A stretch of DNA of 64,000 nucleotides from Planctomycetota bacterium (GTDB lineage Bacteria; Planctomycetota; PUPC01; JACPCR01). Below are positions 47,256-55,815 of this stretch, piece after piece (the first letter of the stretch is position 1; every line of letters starts with the position of its first letter). The position numbers and the translations under genes are program-made. The notes beneath the pieces were generated by a model. The model was not told the DNA's origin and did no database searches. It saw nothing but the letters and a program-made list of their open reading frames with translations. The stretch lies in contig JAQBXN010000006.1 in assembly GCA_027625095.1 (NCBI GenBank), positions 79,534 through 143,533 on the forward strand. Reading direction: 5' to 3'.

Positions 47256-48635
47256 TTACTTCTTTTCAAGAAGCAACTTGTACGCAGTGATCATTGGAAC
47301 GTCCTTCTTCAGACGTTCTTTTGGTGTTACGCCCATCAAGGCTGTGAAGGTATTGTCATCCACCTCGCTTGCAAAATCGGGGATAAGCCCCTTGGTCTGC
47401 CACGATTTGCCGAGAGGTGAATACATGGCTCCCACGATGAATTTGACGCGGTAATCGTTCTTTAGCGTAAAGGTCTTTTCGTAGACGCCCTTTCCATAGG
47501 TTTTCGTTCCTACAATCATGCCGATGCCGTGATCGCGGAGGGCTGCCGCCAGGATTTCACAAGAGGAGGCGGTCTTCTGGTTTACAAGAACCGCGATACT
47601 GAGCGGCTTGGACTCCGGGCTAGCTGAAACGTAATTGCGGAGACCCTCACTCTGGGTCAGGGTACGTAGGAGGATTTTCGTCTTCGGCAAAAATATCTCG
47701 GCGACACGCATGGATTCCACGAACACGCCTCCGCCATTGTTGCGCAGATCCAGAATCAATTTCGTGACACCCATTTTGTGCATCTGTTCAACCTTTTCCC
47801 CGAGTTCATCGGAGATCCCAGCGGCGAATGATTTGATGCGCACATAGCCGATGTTGTCTGACAGGATTTCCGTCTCCAGGTTGACGACTTTAAACTTCTC
47901 TCTGGTGAGATTGATCGTGAAAGCTTTGATATCGCGCACAATCGTGAGTTCGACTGAACTTCCGACTTCGCCGTTCATCATGCCGTCGATCTCGTTAACG
48001 GGTAGCCCTCTCAGTGCTTTGCCGTCTATACGCAGGATCCGATCCAAAGGTTGAAGGATGTTCTCTGCTGGCGAACCTGGCAGGATTGAGTTCACGGTCA
48101 GGCTGCCATCATTCCCATTGAAGGAACTGCGAATTCCAAGCGAGATCTGTTCCCCTCTAAGCGCCTCGGATACTTTACCGTACTGGGGCGGAGTCCAGAT
48201 AGCGCCCAGCTCCGGATGTTCCGGCGGGGAGACGTGCCGCAGCATCCCGTGGATGGCGGCCCAGTAGAGGGCCTTCTCGGTAATGTGATTCGAATAATAG
48301 TTGTCAAGGATGAGCTGCCTGGTCTCTTCAAACGCTTCCTTCGGATTCTTGAATTCGTGTTCGATATCAATGTCGAAAAGCGGCTTGTACTGACTTTTCT
48401 TGCGTTCTTGCTTGGGTATCTCGGTCTTGGAATCGCTCTCCGGTATATCGGCATCAGTCTCATCCGTGGCATCTGTATTTTCCGCGGCATCTGTTTTGTC
48501 CACGGCATCTGGCTTGCCGTTGACCTGGGTGTCTGGCTCCTTCTGCGTTTGAGGCGTCGCCTCTTTGGTGGCCTCGGCTGACAGTTGAGTGTGGAGCAGC
48601 AGCAGCAGGGGCAGGTAACGGATCAAACTCTTCAT
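47256..48635 (-). CDS. S41-family C-terminal processing peptidase
   Basis: ATG 48635 with aggaaaa just upstream gives a signal peptide (residues ~1-20, YLPLLLLLHTQLSA); the frame extends upstream to 49076 but would run into the neighbouring gene region. The 459-residue protein has a Thr/Asp-rich linker, then a PDZ domain (~165-240). The tail-specific protease core has catalytic Ser357 in TASSCEI and Lys382 in TKTYGKG, 25 residues apart as in E. coli Prc. It acts outside the cytoplasm on protein C termini. It converges with the amidohydrolase gene. Confidence 0.92.
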   Translation of the reverse strand: MKSLIRYLPLLLLLHTQLSAEATKEATPQTQKEPDTQVNGKPDAVDKTDAAENTDATDETDADIPESDSKTEIPKQERKKSQYKPLFDIDIEHEFKNPKEAFEETRQLILDNYYSNHITEKALYWAAIHGMLRHVSPPEHPELGAIWTPPQYGKVSEALRGEQISLGIRSSFNGNDGSLTVNSILPGSPAENILQPLDRILRIDGKALRGLPVNEIDGMMNGEVGSSVELTIVRDIKAFTINLTREKFKVVNLETEILSDNIGYVRIKSFAAGISDELGEKVEQMHKMGVTKLILDLRNNGGGVFVESMRVAEIFLPKTKILLRTLTQSEGLRNYVSASPESKPLSIAVLVNQKTASSCEILAAALRDHGIGMIVGTKTYGKGVYEKTFTLKNDYRVKFIVGAMYSPLGKSWQTKGLIPDFASEVDDNTFTALMGVTPKERLKKDVPMITAYKLLLEKK

Positions 48636-48817
48636 GGTGTTTTCCTGGAGGGGTAGTTGCTTCAGACGTTCAGTTGTAATGGGGAATTCGAACACATGGG
48701 AAGGGTAAACGCAAAAGGGGGTGCATGAATGGTGAATCCTGAAGCTTGAAGCCTGGCGGTGCGCGGTCGATGAAGCCCGAATGGATGTGGTGACATCCGG
48801 GACGAATGCTTGCAGTA

Positions 48818-49594
48818 TCAGTAAAGGCTCATGAGGCCCTCGGCCCCATCGGGCGGGTTTGCTTCGAATGCTTCTGAAATCTGGCGAGCTCCTGATTCTC
48901 TGCCTGGATTGCGGTAGGCATAGACCACGGTCCATCGAGTCGAGTCTGTGCTTATTCGAGAAGTCACCGCATGGGCTGCATGAGTCCACATGAGGATGAT
49001 TGTGCCGGGTGGAGCCACCAGCTTTTCGATTCGTAACGGTTCCCCAGACAGAGGGTGCCTCTTCCCGGCCAGCCAATTCTCTCGAAGGTCTTCATCTTTC
49101 AAGCCTGCACTGATCTCCGCATCCCGATAATGGTGGCTCCCCGGGACGACCTTCAGAGCGCTGTCGCTCGCTTCGAATCCATTGACATAAAAGAAAATCC
49201 TTACGAAGCCGAGAGAAGGATCGTCCTCAGCATAGCCGTGGCTATGCCAGCCCGCCCCGTTACTGCCTGGGTGGCGATTCAGAGTGACCGTGTGGTCGTA
49301 CCGGATATCGTCCCCGAGTGTGTCACGTGCAAGTTTCAAAAGTTGAGGGTGGGCCACCAGGCTGGCCAGGTATTCGTTATATTCAGCCGCGTACATGTGA
49401 ATTGGTTTGGGCCCTTCAAATCGAGCTTCGTCCTTCCTCAAGTCTTCGATGGCCGCCAATGCCTCAGTCAGCCGCTTCTGGGTCGGATGATTCAGCACGC
49501 CTGGAAATGCGTAATGGCCGTCGAAGTCGAGCTGTTCTTTAGCGGCCTTGTCGAGCCTGCAGTTCTCCCAAAGTGGATCTTCGAGACTATTCAT
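48818..49594 (-). CDS. Phytanoyl-CoA dioxygenase-like protein with HxH
   Basis: This 258-residue protein has the overall pattern of the PhyH family of Fe(II)/2-oxoglutarate oxygenases: GHYAFPGVLNH near 26-36, KVVPGSHHYRD near 148-158, TIILMWTHAAHAV with the distal His (205 or 208), and R220 for 2-oxoglutarate. The usual facial HxD is read here as H117-S-H119 in GWHSHGYAED. The metal set is therefore unusual, or the carboxylate comes from a nearby Glu/Asp. Substrates of this family range from fatty acyl-CoA to small metabolites. It is a single gene divergent from the Ldh2 gene. Confidence 0.82.
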   Translation of the reverse strand: MNSLEDPLWENCRLDKAAKEQLDFDGHYAFPGVLNHPTQKRLTEALAAIEDLRKDEARFEGPKPIHMYAAEYNEYLASLVAHPQLLKLARDTLGDDIRYDHTVTLNRHPGSNGAGWHSHGYAEDDPSLGFVRIFFYVNGFEASDSALKVVPGSHHYRDAEISAGLKDEDLRENWLAGKRHPLSGEPLRIEKLVAPPGTIILMWTHAAHAVTSRISTDSTRWTVVYAYRNPGRESGARQISEAFEANPPDGAEGLMSLY

Positions 49595-49679
49595 GATTTG
49601 CGGTGCTCTATTTTATCCTTTTGCATCTGACATGTAGAAATAGTGCCGGAAACTCAGTACCTCTTCATCTTCTTAACCA

Positions 49680-50756
49680 TTGAGCAGAGCAGAATTGCCA
49701 AATCTTCATCATTCAACACTCAAAAATTTTCTTGAACGAATCTTTATCGCTGCCGAAGCTACGGTAGACGAAGCCCGAATCGTCGCGGATTCGCTGACCG
49801 AGTCCAATCTCCTTGGGCACGACTCACACGGTGCGATTCGAGTTCCGCAGTATGTGCGTATGATCAAGAATGGTTTGATCGTGCCGGGGAACAAACCGGA
49901 AGTTATCAAGGACGAAGGCTCTACTCTGATCGTTGATGGCCATTACACCTTCGGGCAGGTCATCGTTCGGCAGGCGATGTCGCAAGCCATCGAGAAAGCT
50001 CAAGAGCGGGGCCTCGTGCAGCTAGGTATCCGAAGAACGAACCACATCGGCCGGCTGGGCGAATACGCAACTCAAGCCGCGGAGGCAGGGCTGCTGGGCT
50101 GGCTGGTGGCGAACAACTCGGGCGCGGGGCAGATCGTGGCGCCCGTCGGTGGGCTTGAGGGGCGGCTTGCCACTAACCCGATTGCGTTTGCTGCGCCCTG
50201 GAAAGAGAACGAATGTTTTCTGTTGGATATGACCACCAGTATAGCCCCGGAGGGCAAGGTGCGCGTGGCGCTCAACAAGGGGCAGCAGCTTCCCGAGGGC
50301 TGGTTACTCGATCCGCAGGGCAATCCGTCTCGGAATCCTGCTGACCTTTACGGCCCGCCATGGGGGACGTTGATGCCACTTGGTGGAAGCATGGCTCACA
50401 AAGGATTTGGGCTCGGCCTGATGGTCGAAATTCTGGGGGGACTGCTCACTGGTGACGGCTATTCACGCTCTGGGCAGACACGGCTTGGCAACGGTGTTTT
50501 CGGTTTCGTTGCAGACATCGAATGCTTTATGCCACGTGAAGAATTTAACAATCACATGCAGAAGCTTTTGGCTCACATTAAGAGCTGTCCCACTCGTGAT
50601 GGATTCGATGAAGTGCTCGTTCCCGGTGAGCCGGAACACCGAGCCCGCAGGATGCGACTGGAAGAGGGCATTCCCCTGGATGACGAAACCTGGCGGCAGT
50701 TGACGGAACTGGCCGCAGAGCTCGGTGTGGATGTGCCTGGGGGACTTCGGACATAG
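49680..50756 (+). CDS. Ldh2-family malate/lactate/ureidoglycolate-type dehydrogenase
   Basis: This 358-residue enzyme is of the LDH2/MDH2 oxidoreductase family, which uses NAD(P) with a fold distinct from ordinary lactate dehydrogenase. Visible are SNLLGHDSHGAIRVPQYV near 40-57, RRTNHIGRLGEYA with the conserved His, ATNPIAFAAPW, LLDMTTSIAPEGKVR, and GGSMAHKGFGLGLMVEILGG. It oxidises a 2-hydroxy acid; the exact acid is not shown by the sequence. The start is TTG 49680 with no good ribosome site. A second TTG follows at 49695. Confidence 0.9.
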   Translation: MSRAELPNLHHSTLKNFLERIFIAAEATVDEARIVADSLTESNLLGHDSHGAIRVPQYVRMIKNGLIVPGNKPEVIKDEGSTLIVDGHYTFGQVIVRQAMSQAIEKAQERGLVQLGIRRTNHIGRLGEYATQAAEAGLLGWLVANNSGAGQIVAPVGGLEGRLATNPIAFAAPWKENECFLLDMTTSIAPEGKVRVALNKGQQLPEGWLLDPQGNPSRNPADLYGPPWGTLMPLGGSMAHKGFGLGLMVEILGGLLTGDGYSRSGQTRLGNGVFGFVADIECFMPREEFNNHMQKLLAHIKSCPTRDGFDEVLVPGEPEHRARRMRLEEGIPLDDETWRQLTELAAELGVDVPGGLRT

Positions 50757-50789
50757 AGAAGCGTTTCAGGCTGGTGCACGATCAGCGCC

Positions 50790-53700
50790 CTACCTGGGCG
50801 CTTCCTGCAGACTGGCCACCACTTTGTTCCAACTGGTTGATGCACCCTGGATCTTATCCCGCTGACTGTAGCGGCCGACGAATCGGCGCTGGGCCTCGAA
50901 GTCTTTATCGGTCGTTGCTTTGACTCCACTGACCGTGAGGAGGATGCATTCAGTGTTCGCGTTGGCGACGGTGACCGGTGCACTGATCTTGCCGCGCTGT
51001 TCACCAAAAGCTGCGAGGGCGAACTGGGCTTGGAGTTCGTAGTTCCCGCCGGTCAACCCCGGGACGAAACCCAGGTGACGGCCTCCGAAGAAGCTCGGCC
51101 GGCTGAAGAGTTGTGTCTCACGTACGACCGGCAGGACCACAGAGTCTGCGAGGTAGGTGGCTTCACGAACAGTCTCGCGAATTTGATCCGCCATTTCGTC
51201 GGTATCCTTCTTATCTTTTAGAGCATCTGCAAGCTTGGTATGAATGCCTTCGGCGAACGTTCTGGCAGCGTCCCTGGCTTTTGCGCTGAGCACCTTTTCA
51301 ATGACCTGCGCTCTGACCTCAGCGAGTTCGGGAATGTAGCTCTCCTTGAATGCCTTGCGCTTTATCAGAGCGCGTCCGCTGCTGGTCTTGAGATCGTCGT
51401 TTGCGCGAATTTCCCCCTCCTTGAGTTCGACGGCAATCTGGGCAAGGTCGGTCACCTTCTCGAGATCTTTGAAAGCCGCTACGGGATCCTCTGGCTTTTC
51501 CTTGGAAAAGAAATCGGTGGTGCTGTGTTTCAAACCAAGTTCCTTCGCCACGGCAGCGAGTTCTTCGCCGGCTTTGATTTTTTCCTCTGCCTTCTTGATC
51601 TTTTCTGCGGCCAGTTCCTCGGCCGCCTGGCTGTTGAACAGGAATGAGACTTCGCCCTTGACCTGGTCGTATGGCAGAGCAACCGCCTCGTCCTTGGTGC
51701 TCTTCTGCGTGTCTTTATAGAGGGTGGTCTTCTTTTCTTCGTAGAGCTTCGTGAGCGCTTCGTTGGTTGCCAGGGCCTTCACCTCCTCGGATTCCATCAG
51801 CTCCGGATAACTGGCGAAGATGTACTCAAGCTGGAACTGATCCGGCTTGCGGTAGGTTTCCTTGTCCTTCTCGTAAGCGGTTGCCGCTTCCTCGTCCTTT
51901 ACCTGCGACACGAGCGGGCGGAAAGAATCGAATGGATAAGAGACGAAGAGGAACTTGCGACGTGTCTCATTCGCTACATCCGTAATCGCTCCGGTAATCA
52001 CTGTGTCCTCAGATTCGAATGGACCGAAGACGTCGTCCTTCATAAGCTTGATCGCTGCATCACGAAAATCGCCGGACGGAACGGAACTCAAGGAAGTCGT
52101 CGCACCGAACGGGACTGTTTTTTGAACTTCCGGGGCCTTCTTGCCTTCAGGATACTTCGCTGCCTTGAGACCGTCGGCAAGGGTCTTGCCCTGGGAAGCG
52201 GTGACTAAGGAAGCGCTCCATGCTTTCGCTGCATCCAGAGCCTTCTTGTCCTGGACTGCACTGATGACCTCATCCTTGACTTCATCCAGGGAGAGTTCCC
52301 TTTCGGGGGTAAGAGCCAGGCGGCGGAAGATAAAGTGATCTGTCGAAGTTCTGAAGGGCTTCGAGATGTCGCCATCGGCCATCGCCAAGGCCTTCTGGGG
52401 ATAGCCCTGCAGGCTTCCCAGGTGGGCAGCGACTTTGTGGACGTTGTTCCGCGAGAATTTGAGCTTCTTGTAAGTAAGGCCCAATCGTTCGGCAACTTTT
52501 TCAAAGGCATTATCGCCCTGTTGCGCGGCTTTACCGACGATGTTGTGCGCCTCGAGGAGCTTCCCCTCCGCCTGCTCCGAAGCGCGTTCGTCTGAGAGGT
52601 CGTTAATGACTGCAGATTCTGAGCCCTTGTAGTCAAGCCCTTTGTAGTAATCGGAAAGGTGCATATCGAAGAAATCGGTTTTGTCTGCGGAAGAGAGGCC
52701 CTTCTCAATTTCGGCCTTCAACTTTGCGATGTCCGCTGTGACGTATTCGATCTCAACCTCGGCAGGCGCGGTTTTCTTGTTGGCTTCATAGTGGGCTTCG
52801 AGGTCTTCATCCTTGAGAGTCTCTGCCGCCGGCTTGAAATCATCGACGGCAATTTCGATGTATTCCGCGGTTATCTTTTTCTCGGTCCTTTCATCGCTGA
52901 CCATGCCGATGACGAAGCTGTTGTCGGCTTCGAGCACGCCCGAGAGTTGGCCTTCTTTCAGCGCGCGAATGGCGTCCGCCACTTTCATGTCATCCTCGAA
53001 TCGGGCCGGAGCGCGGTCGGCGACGAAGAACTCGGAACTCCTGGCCCCGAAGGTCTTCGTTGTTTTCTTTACGATGGGGTCGAGGGTCTCGACTTTGCTG
53101 AGCGAGGCATTGAGTTGCTCCTGCCATACCAGGGCAAACTGGTAAGAGCTCTCGCGATTTTTCCATCCCGAGAGAAAATCCTCTCTGACGCGCTCCTTTA
53201 CATCCTCGAAATCTGCCGGTCCGCCGCCTGTCTTGCTGACGACACGGATCATGAACGGGCCTTCGAGGGAATCTTTGATTTCACTCCACTTCCCTTCCTC
53301 GGACGTGTCCAGGGCGGTGGTGAGACCGATTGCATTAGCGATACCCTTGCCGAGCTGTTTGGCCGCGGCTTCGGTGTCGCCCAATTCGAAGCTGTCAAGA
53401 TTCTTTCCGTAATGGATTTTGTTCTTCTCAGAGAGAGCCTTTATCTTGTCTTTCTGGTCGGCCTTCTCTTTTGTTGTGATTGGTTCTTTTGTGAAGGCTT
53501 CGTCTTTGGAGATGGCTTCGAGGACTGTCCGGGCCTTCAGGCCGTCGCCTTCAAAATCGGCGTTCTTTGCCTGAAGGAATTCCGCTTCGATTCTGTCAGG
53601 ATTCTTATAAGCGGTGCCTGACTCTACAGTTCCATAATACTCTTCAAGGAGCGAATCCGAAGGAGATAGCTCATAGGCCTTAATTTTTTCATCGTCGAGT

Positions 53701-55367
53701 GTTACAACCCTGGCCTGGCGCCTTGCCTCGGTCCCGCCGGTGACCAGCACCAGGTAACGCTTTGAGGCGGCTTCGAATGGCAGCACGATGTTGCCGATAT
53801 TGGACTTGAAAATCTTCTTGTTAATTGCCGAAGTGGCTTCGCCGAGATCTGGTTGGATTGAGCCGTCCTCACTTGCCTCAACCTCCTGGACGCTCAGCCC
53901 GAGGGCGTTGGCGGTACTGCTTACTGTCATGGCATAGATGGCCTGGCGCAGTTTGAGAGCTTCCTTTTTGGCTTGCTGGAATCCGTTTTCAACTTTGAGG
54001 TCGTCTTTGACTTTTTCGTAGTCGAGATTCGGCACGCTGCCGTTCATCATCTCCTGCCAACTTGGCTTGAACGCGGGCTTCTGACTGATCACACGCAGGA
54101 GGTATACGCCGTCCGTGGATTCCAGCAGATCGCTGATATAGGTCAGCGCTTCATCTGAGCTCATCGGTTTGCCATCGCTTTGCCTTTGGTAAATCTTGAA
54201 AGCGGCAGCCTGCACCTGATTTGCTTTGGCGATTGGGCCGACCGTCGATTCATTTATCTCCCTGTTTGAGAAATCCTGCGTGCGGCCACGGTATTTCGCC
54301 TTGAATTTTTCCGCGAGTGTTTTCAGGTAGGTATTGATGTTTTCCATGTCATGGGAAGCGGTTTCGCCCCAGGCATTCAACAGGGTTAACATTCGTTTGC
54401 GTACAGTATGCTTGGCCTCGATTTCAGAGATCTTGTTGACCACTTCGTGGTAGATCTCGGAGATGTTCTTGTACCGTGGCTTGCCCTTCTTGAGGTCTTC
54501 ATCACTGTTCTTGTAATCCTCACGATTGCTGTAGTAGTACTTTTCCACTCGCGAATATGGCAGCGGGTTGGCATTTTGAAGCTCAAACTGGATTTCCTTG
54601 AAGTTCAAGTAGACGTATTCGATGGCGACCCTGTCCGGCTGGAAATACTTGCCGGGCAGTTTCGGTCCATTTGAGGTAAGGCCTGAATCGGGCTGACTGT
54701 TGTTCTCGAAGTATTCCTTCACCTGCTCCTCGGTCGGGTTGGAGAGTTCTGAGAATTCATCGGATCGGAAAGAGAGATACTTTGCCTTTAGCTGTGAGCT
54801 TTCCTTGTCGAACTCTGCCCGCGTTTCCAGATCGTTTGGCCGGACGATGCTGAGCATGGCCTGCTGGTACTTTTCAACCAGGATGCTTTCACGGAGTGTG
54901 CGCTCGAAAGTCGCTGTAGTCATATCGTAGGATCGCAACATCTGCTGATAGGCAGTTCGATCGAATGGCGCATCTTTGTCGGGGGTTTTGTTTTCCCCGC
55001 GGCTGGCCCAGTAACCTACCCTCGTCTTAATACGGTCGAGCACCTCACCATCCGTGGCGACCATCCCCGCTGCTTCGGCTTCGCGCAGCATGATCATCTG
55101 GGTAAGTATGAATGAGTGGGCCTGTTCATCAGATTGATTACGGAGCCCAAACAGATTGCCCCAACGCTGCCGGAAACTCCGATACTCATCAAGATCTATG
55201 GGCTTACCCCGGTGAAGGCCAGGGGCCTTGGGCCCCCCGCCCAGGAGCATGGCCACCACCTGAATCATGGTGCGTTCCAATCCGAAACCAATAAAAACTA
55301 CGGCTGAGATGGCAATAAGCAGCCAGAGCAGCCAGCCCTGGTTACGCCTGAGTAAGCTTAGCGGCAT
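50790..55367 (-). CDS. Giant PpiD/SurA-like membrane-anchored protein with four parvulin-like modules
   Basis: This 1,525-residue protein has one N-terminal membrane span (residues ~12-29) and a SurA/PpiD-type chaperone N domain (~58-200). After it come four similar modules. Each begins with a PpiC-like start (EYFEN..., EEYYGT..., AHYEAN..., AYEKDKETYRKPDQFQLEY at roughly 218, 575, 850 and 1180). Each ends with the parvulin-like close (VYLLRVISQKPAFKPSW, FMIRVVSKTGGGPADFEDV, FIFRRLALTPERELSLDEV, RALIKRKAFKESYIPELAEV). Ordinary PpiD has ~620 residues and one module. The modules are divergent and may not be active isomerases. It probably assists folding of exported proteins at the inner membrane. 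Confidence 0.85.
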   Translation of the reverse strand: MPLSLLRRNQGWLLWLLIAISAVVFIGFGLERTMIQVVAMLLGGGPKAPGLHRGKPIDLDEYRSFRQRWGNLFGLRNQSDEQAHSFILTQMIMLREAEAAGMVATDGEVLDRIKTRVGYWASRGENKTPDKDAPFDRTAYQQMLRSYDMTTATFERTLRESILVEKYQQAMLSIVRPNDLETRAEFDKESSQLKAKYLSFRSDEFSELSNPTEEQVKEYFENNSQPDSGLTSNGPKLPGKYFQPDRVAIEYVYLNFKEIQFELQNANPLPYSRVEKYYYSNREDYKNSDEDLKKGKPRYKNISEIYHEVVNKISEIEAKHTVRKRMLTLLNAWGETASHDMENINTYLKTLAEKFKAKYRGRTQDFSNREINESTVGPIAKANQVQAAAFKIYQRQSDGKPMSSDEALTYISDLLESTDGVYLLRVISQKPAFKPSWQEMMNGSVPNLDYEKVKDDLKVENGFQQAKKEALKLRQAIYAMTVSSTANALGLSVQEVEASEDGSIQPDLGEATSAINKKIFKSNIGNIVLPFEAASKRYLVLVTGGTEARRQARVVTLDDEKIKAYELSPSDSLLEEYYGTVESGTAYKNPDRIEAEFLQAKNADFEGDGLKARTVLEAISKDEAFTKEPITTKEKADQKDKIKALSEKNKIHYGKNLDSFELGDTEAAAKQLGKGIANAIGLTTALDTSEEGKWSEIKDSLEGPFMIRVVSKTGGGPADFEDVKERVREDFLSGWKNRESSYQFALVWQEQLNASLSKVETLDPIVKKTTKTFGARSSEFFVADRAPARFEDDMKVADAIRALKEGQLSGVLEADNSFVIGMVSDERTEKKITAEYIEIAVDDFKPAAETLKDEDLEAHYEANKKTAPAEVEIEYVTADIAKLKAEIEKGLSSADKTDFFDMHLSDYYKGLDYKGSESAVINDLSDERASEQAEGKLLEAHNIVGKAAQQGDNAFEKVAERLGLTYKKLKFSRNNVHKVAAHLGSLQGYPQKALAMADGDISKPFRTSTDHFIFRRLALTPERELSLDEVKDEVISAVQDKKALDAAKAWSASLVTASQGKTLADGLKAAKYPEGKKAPEVQKTVPFGATTSLSSVPSGDFRDAAIKLMKDDVFGPFESEDTVITGAITDVANETRRKFLFVSYPFDSFRPLVSQVKDEEAATAYEKDKETYRKPDQFQLEYIFASYPELMESEEVKALATNEALTKLYEEKKTTLYKDTQKSTKDEAVALPYDQVKGEVSFLFNSQAAEELAAEKIKKAEEKIKAGEELAAVAKELGLKHSTTDFFSKEKPEDPVAAFKDLEKVTDLAQIAVELKEGEIRANDDLKTSSGRALIKRKAFKESYIPELAEVRAQVIEKVLSAKARDAARTFAEGIHTKLADALKDKKDTDEMADQIRETVREATYLADSVVLPVVRETQLFSRPSFFGGRHLGFVPGLTGGNYELQAQFALAAFGEQRGKISAPVTVANANTECILLTVSGVKATTDKDFEAQRRFVGRYSQRDKIQGASTSWNKVVASLQEAPR

Positions 55368-55515
55368 GTGTGGAAAACTCTTGTTCGGGTGTTAAAGGTG
55401 AGACCGCGGTGGCAAAGTTCTTAAGATGATTCCTGCCCGGCCCGTCAGACTTGGTTGGCATCCGTTTCGCCCCTCCCTGGCTGACGCTAAACAGATAGCT
55501 CGCATGTGCTCGCTG

Positions 55516-55534
55516 CCCTCGTGAAAGGCGAGGG
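55516..55534. repeat. Hairpin ccctcg-gtgaaagg-cgaggg type
   Basis: The arms ccctcg and cgaggg lie in the gap upstream of the PpiD-like gene; a second small hairpin, tcggc-gaa-gccga, lies at 55687-55699 inside the possible small gene. No promoter boxes could be fixed in this 280-bp gap. Confidence 0.4.
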
Positions 55535-55647
55535 ATTATAGGTTTAGCGCCCTCTTATTCAACGGTTTTGGCATTTCACTCGCCACCTGCCGGGCATTGC
55601 GTCTATTGTGTGCGAAAGCTAGAATCCGGCCCCTCCGTATTTATGAA

Positions 55648-55809
55648 TCAGCGCATTGGACATATAACAGTGCCATCCTGTTGTAGTCGGCGAAGCCGAT
55701 GACCGTGGGCATCAAGGGCCAGCCAGGCGGTTCCATCCACGAGGAAGAATTCCGCAACCAGTTCCGGCCGTTTCAAACACAATAAGTTCAGGATTTCTTC
55801 GTCAGCCAC
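55648..55809 (-). CDS. Possible 53-residue small protein
   Basis: GTG 55809 is preceded by gggaggg with a 9-base spacing, a very good ribosome site. The 53-residue product is balanced and protein-like, with segments EEILNLLCLKRPELVAEFFL and DAHGHRLRRLQQDG. It lies divergent from the pseudokinase gene, whose first codons contain the ribosome site of this one, and upstream of the PpiD-like gene on the same strand. No family was recognised and chance cannot be excluded. Confidence 0.35.
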   Translation of the reverse strand: MADEEILNLLCLKRPELVAEFFLVDGTAWLALDAHGHRLRRLQQDGTVICPMR

Positions 55810-55815
55810 TCCGAA

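Noticed and set aside
48636..49076. N-terminal extension of the S41 protease
   Set aside because: It would overlap the phytanoyl-CoA dioxygenase-like gene and remove the signal peptide from the N terminus; ATG 48635 has a good ribosome site.
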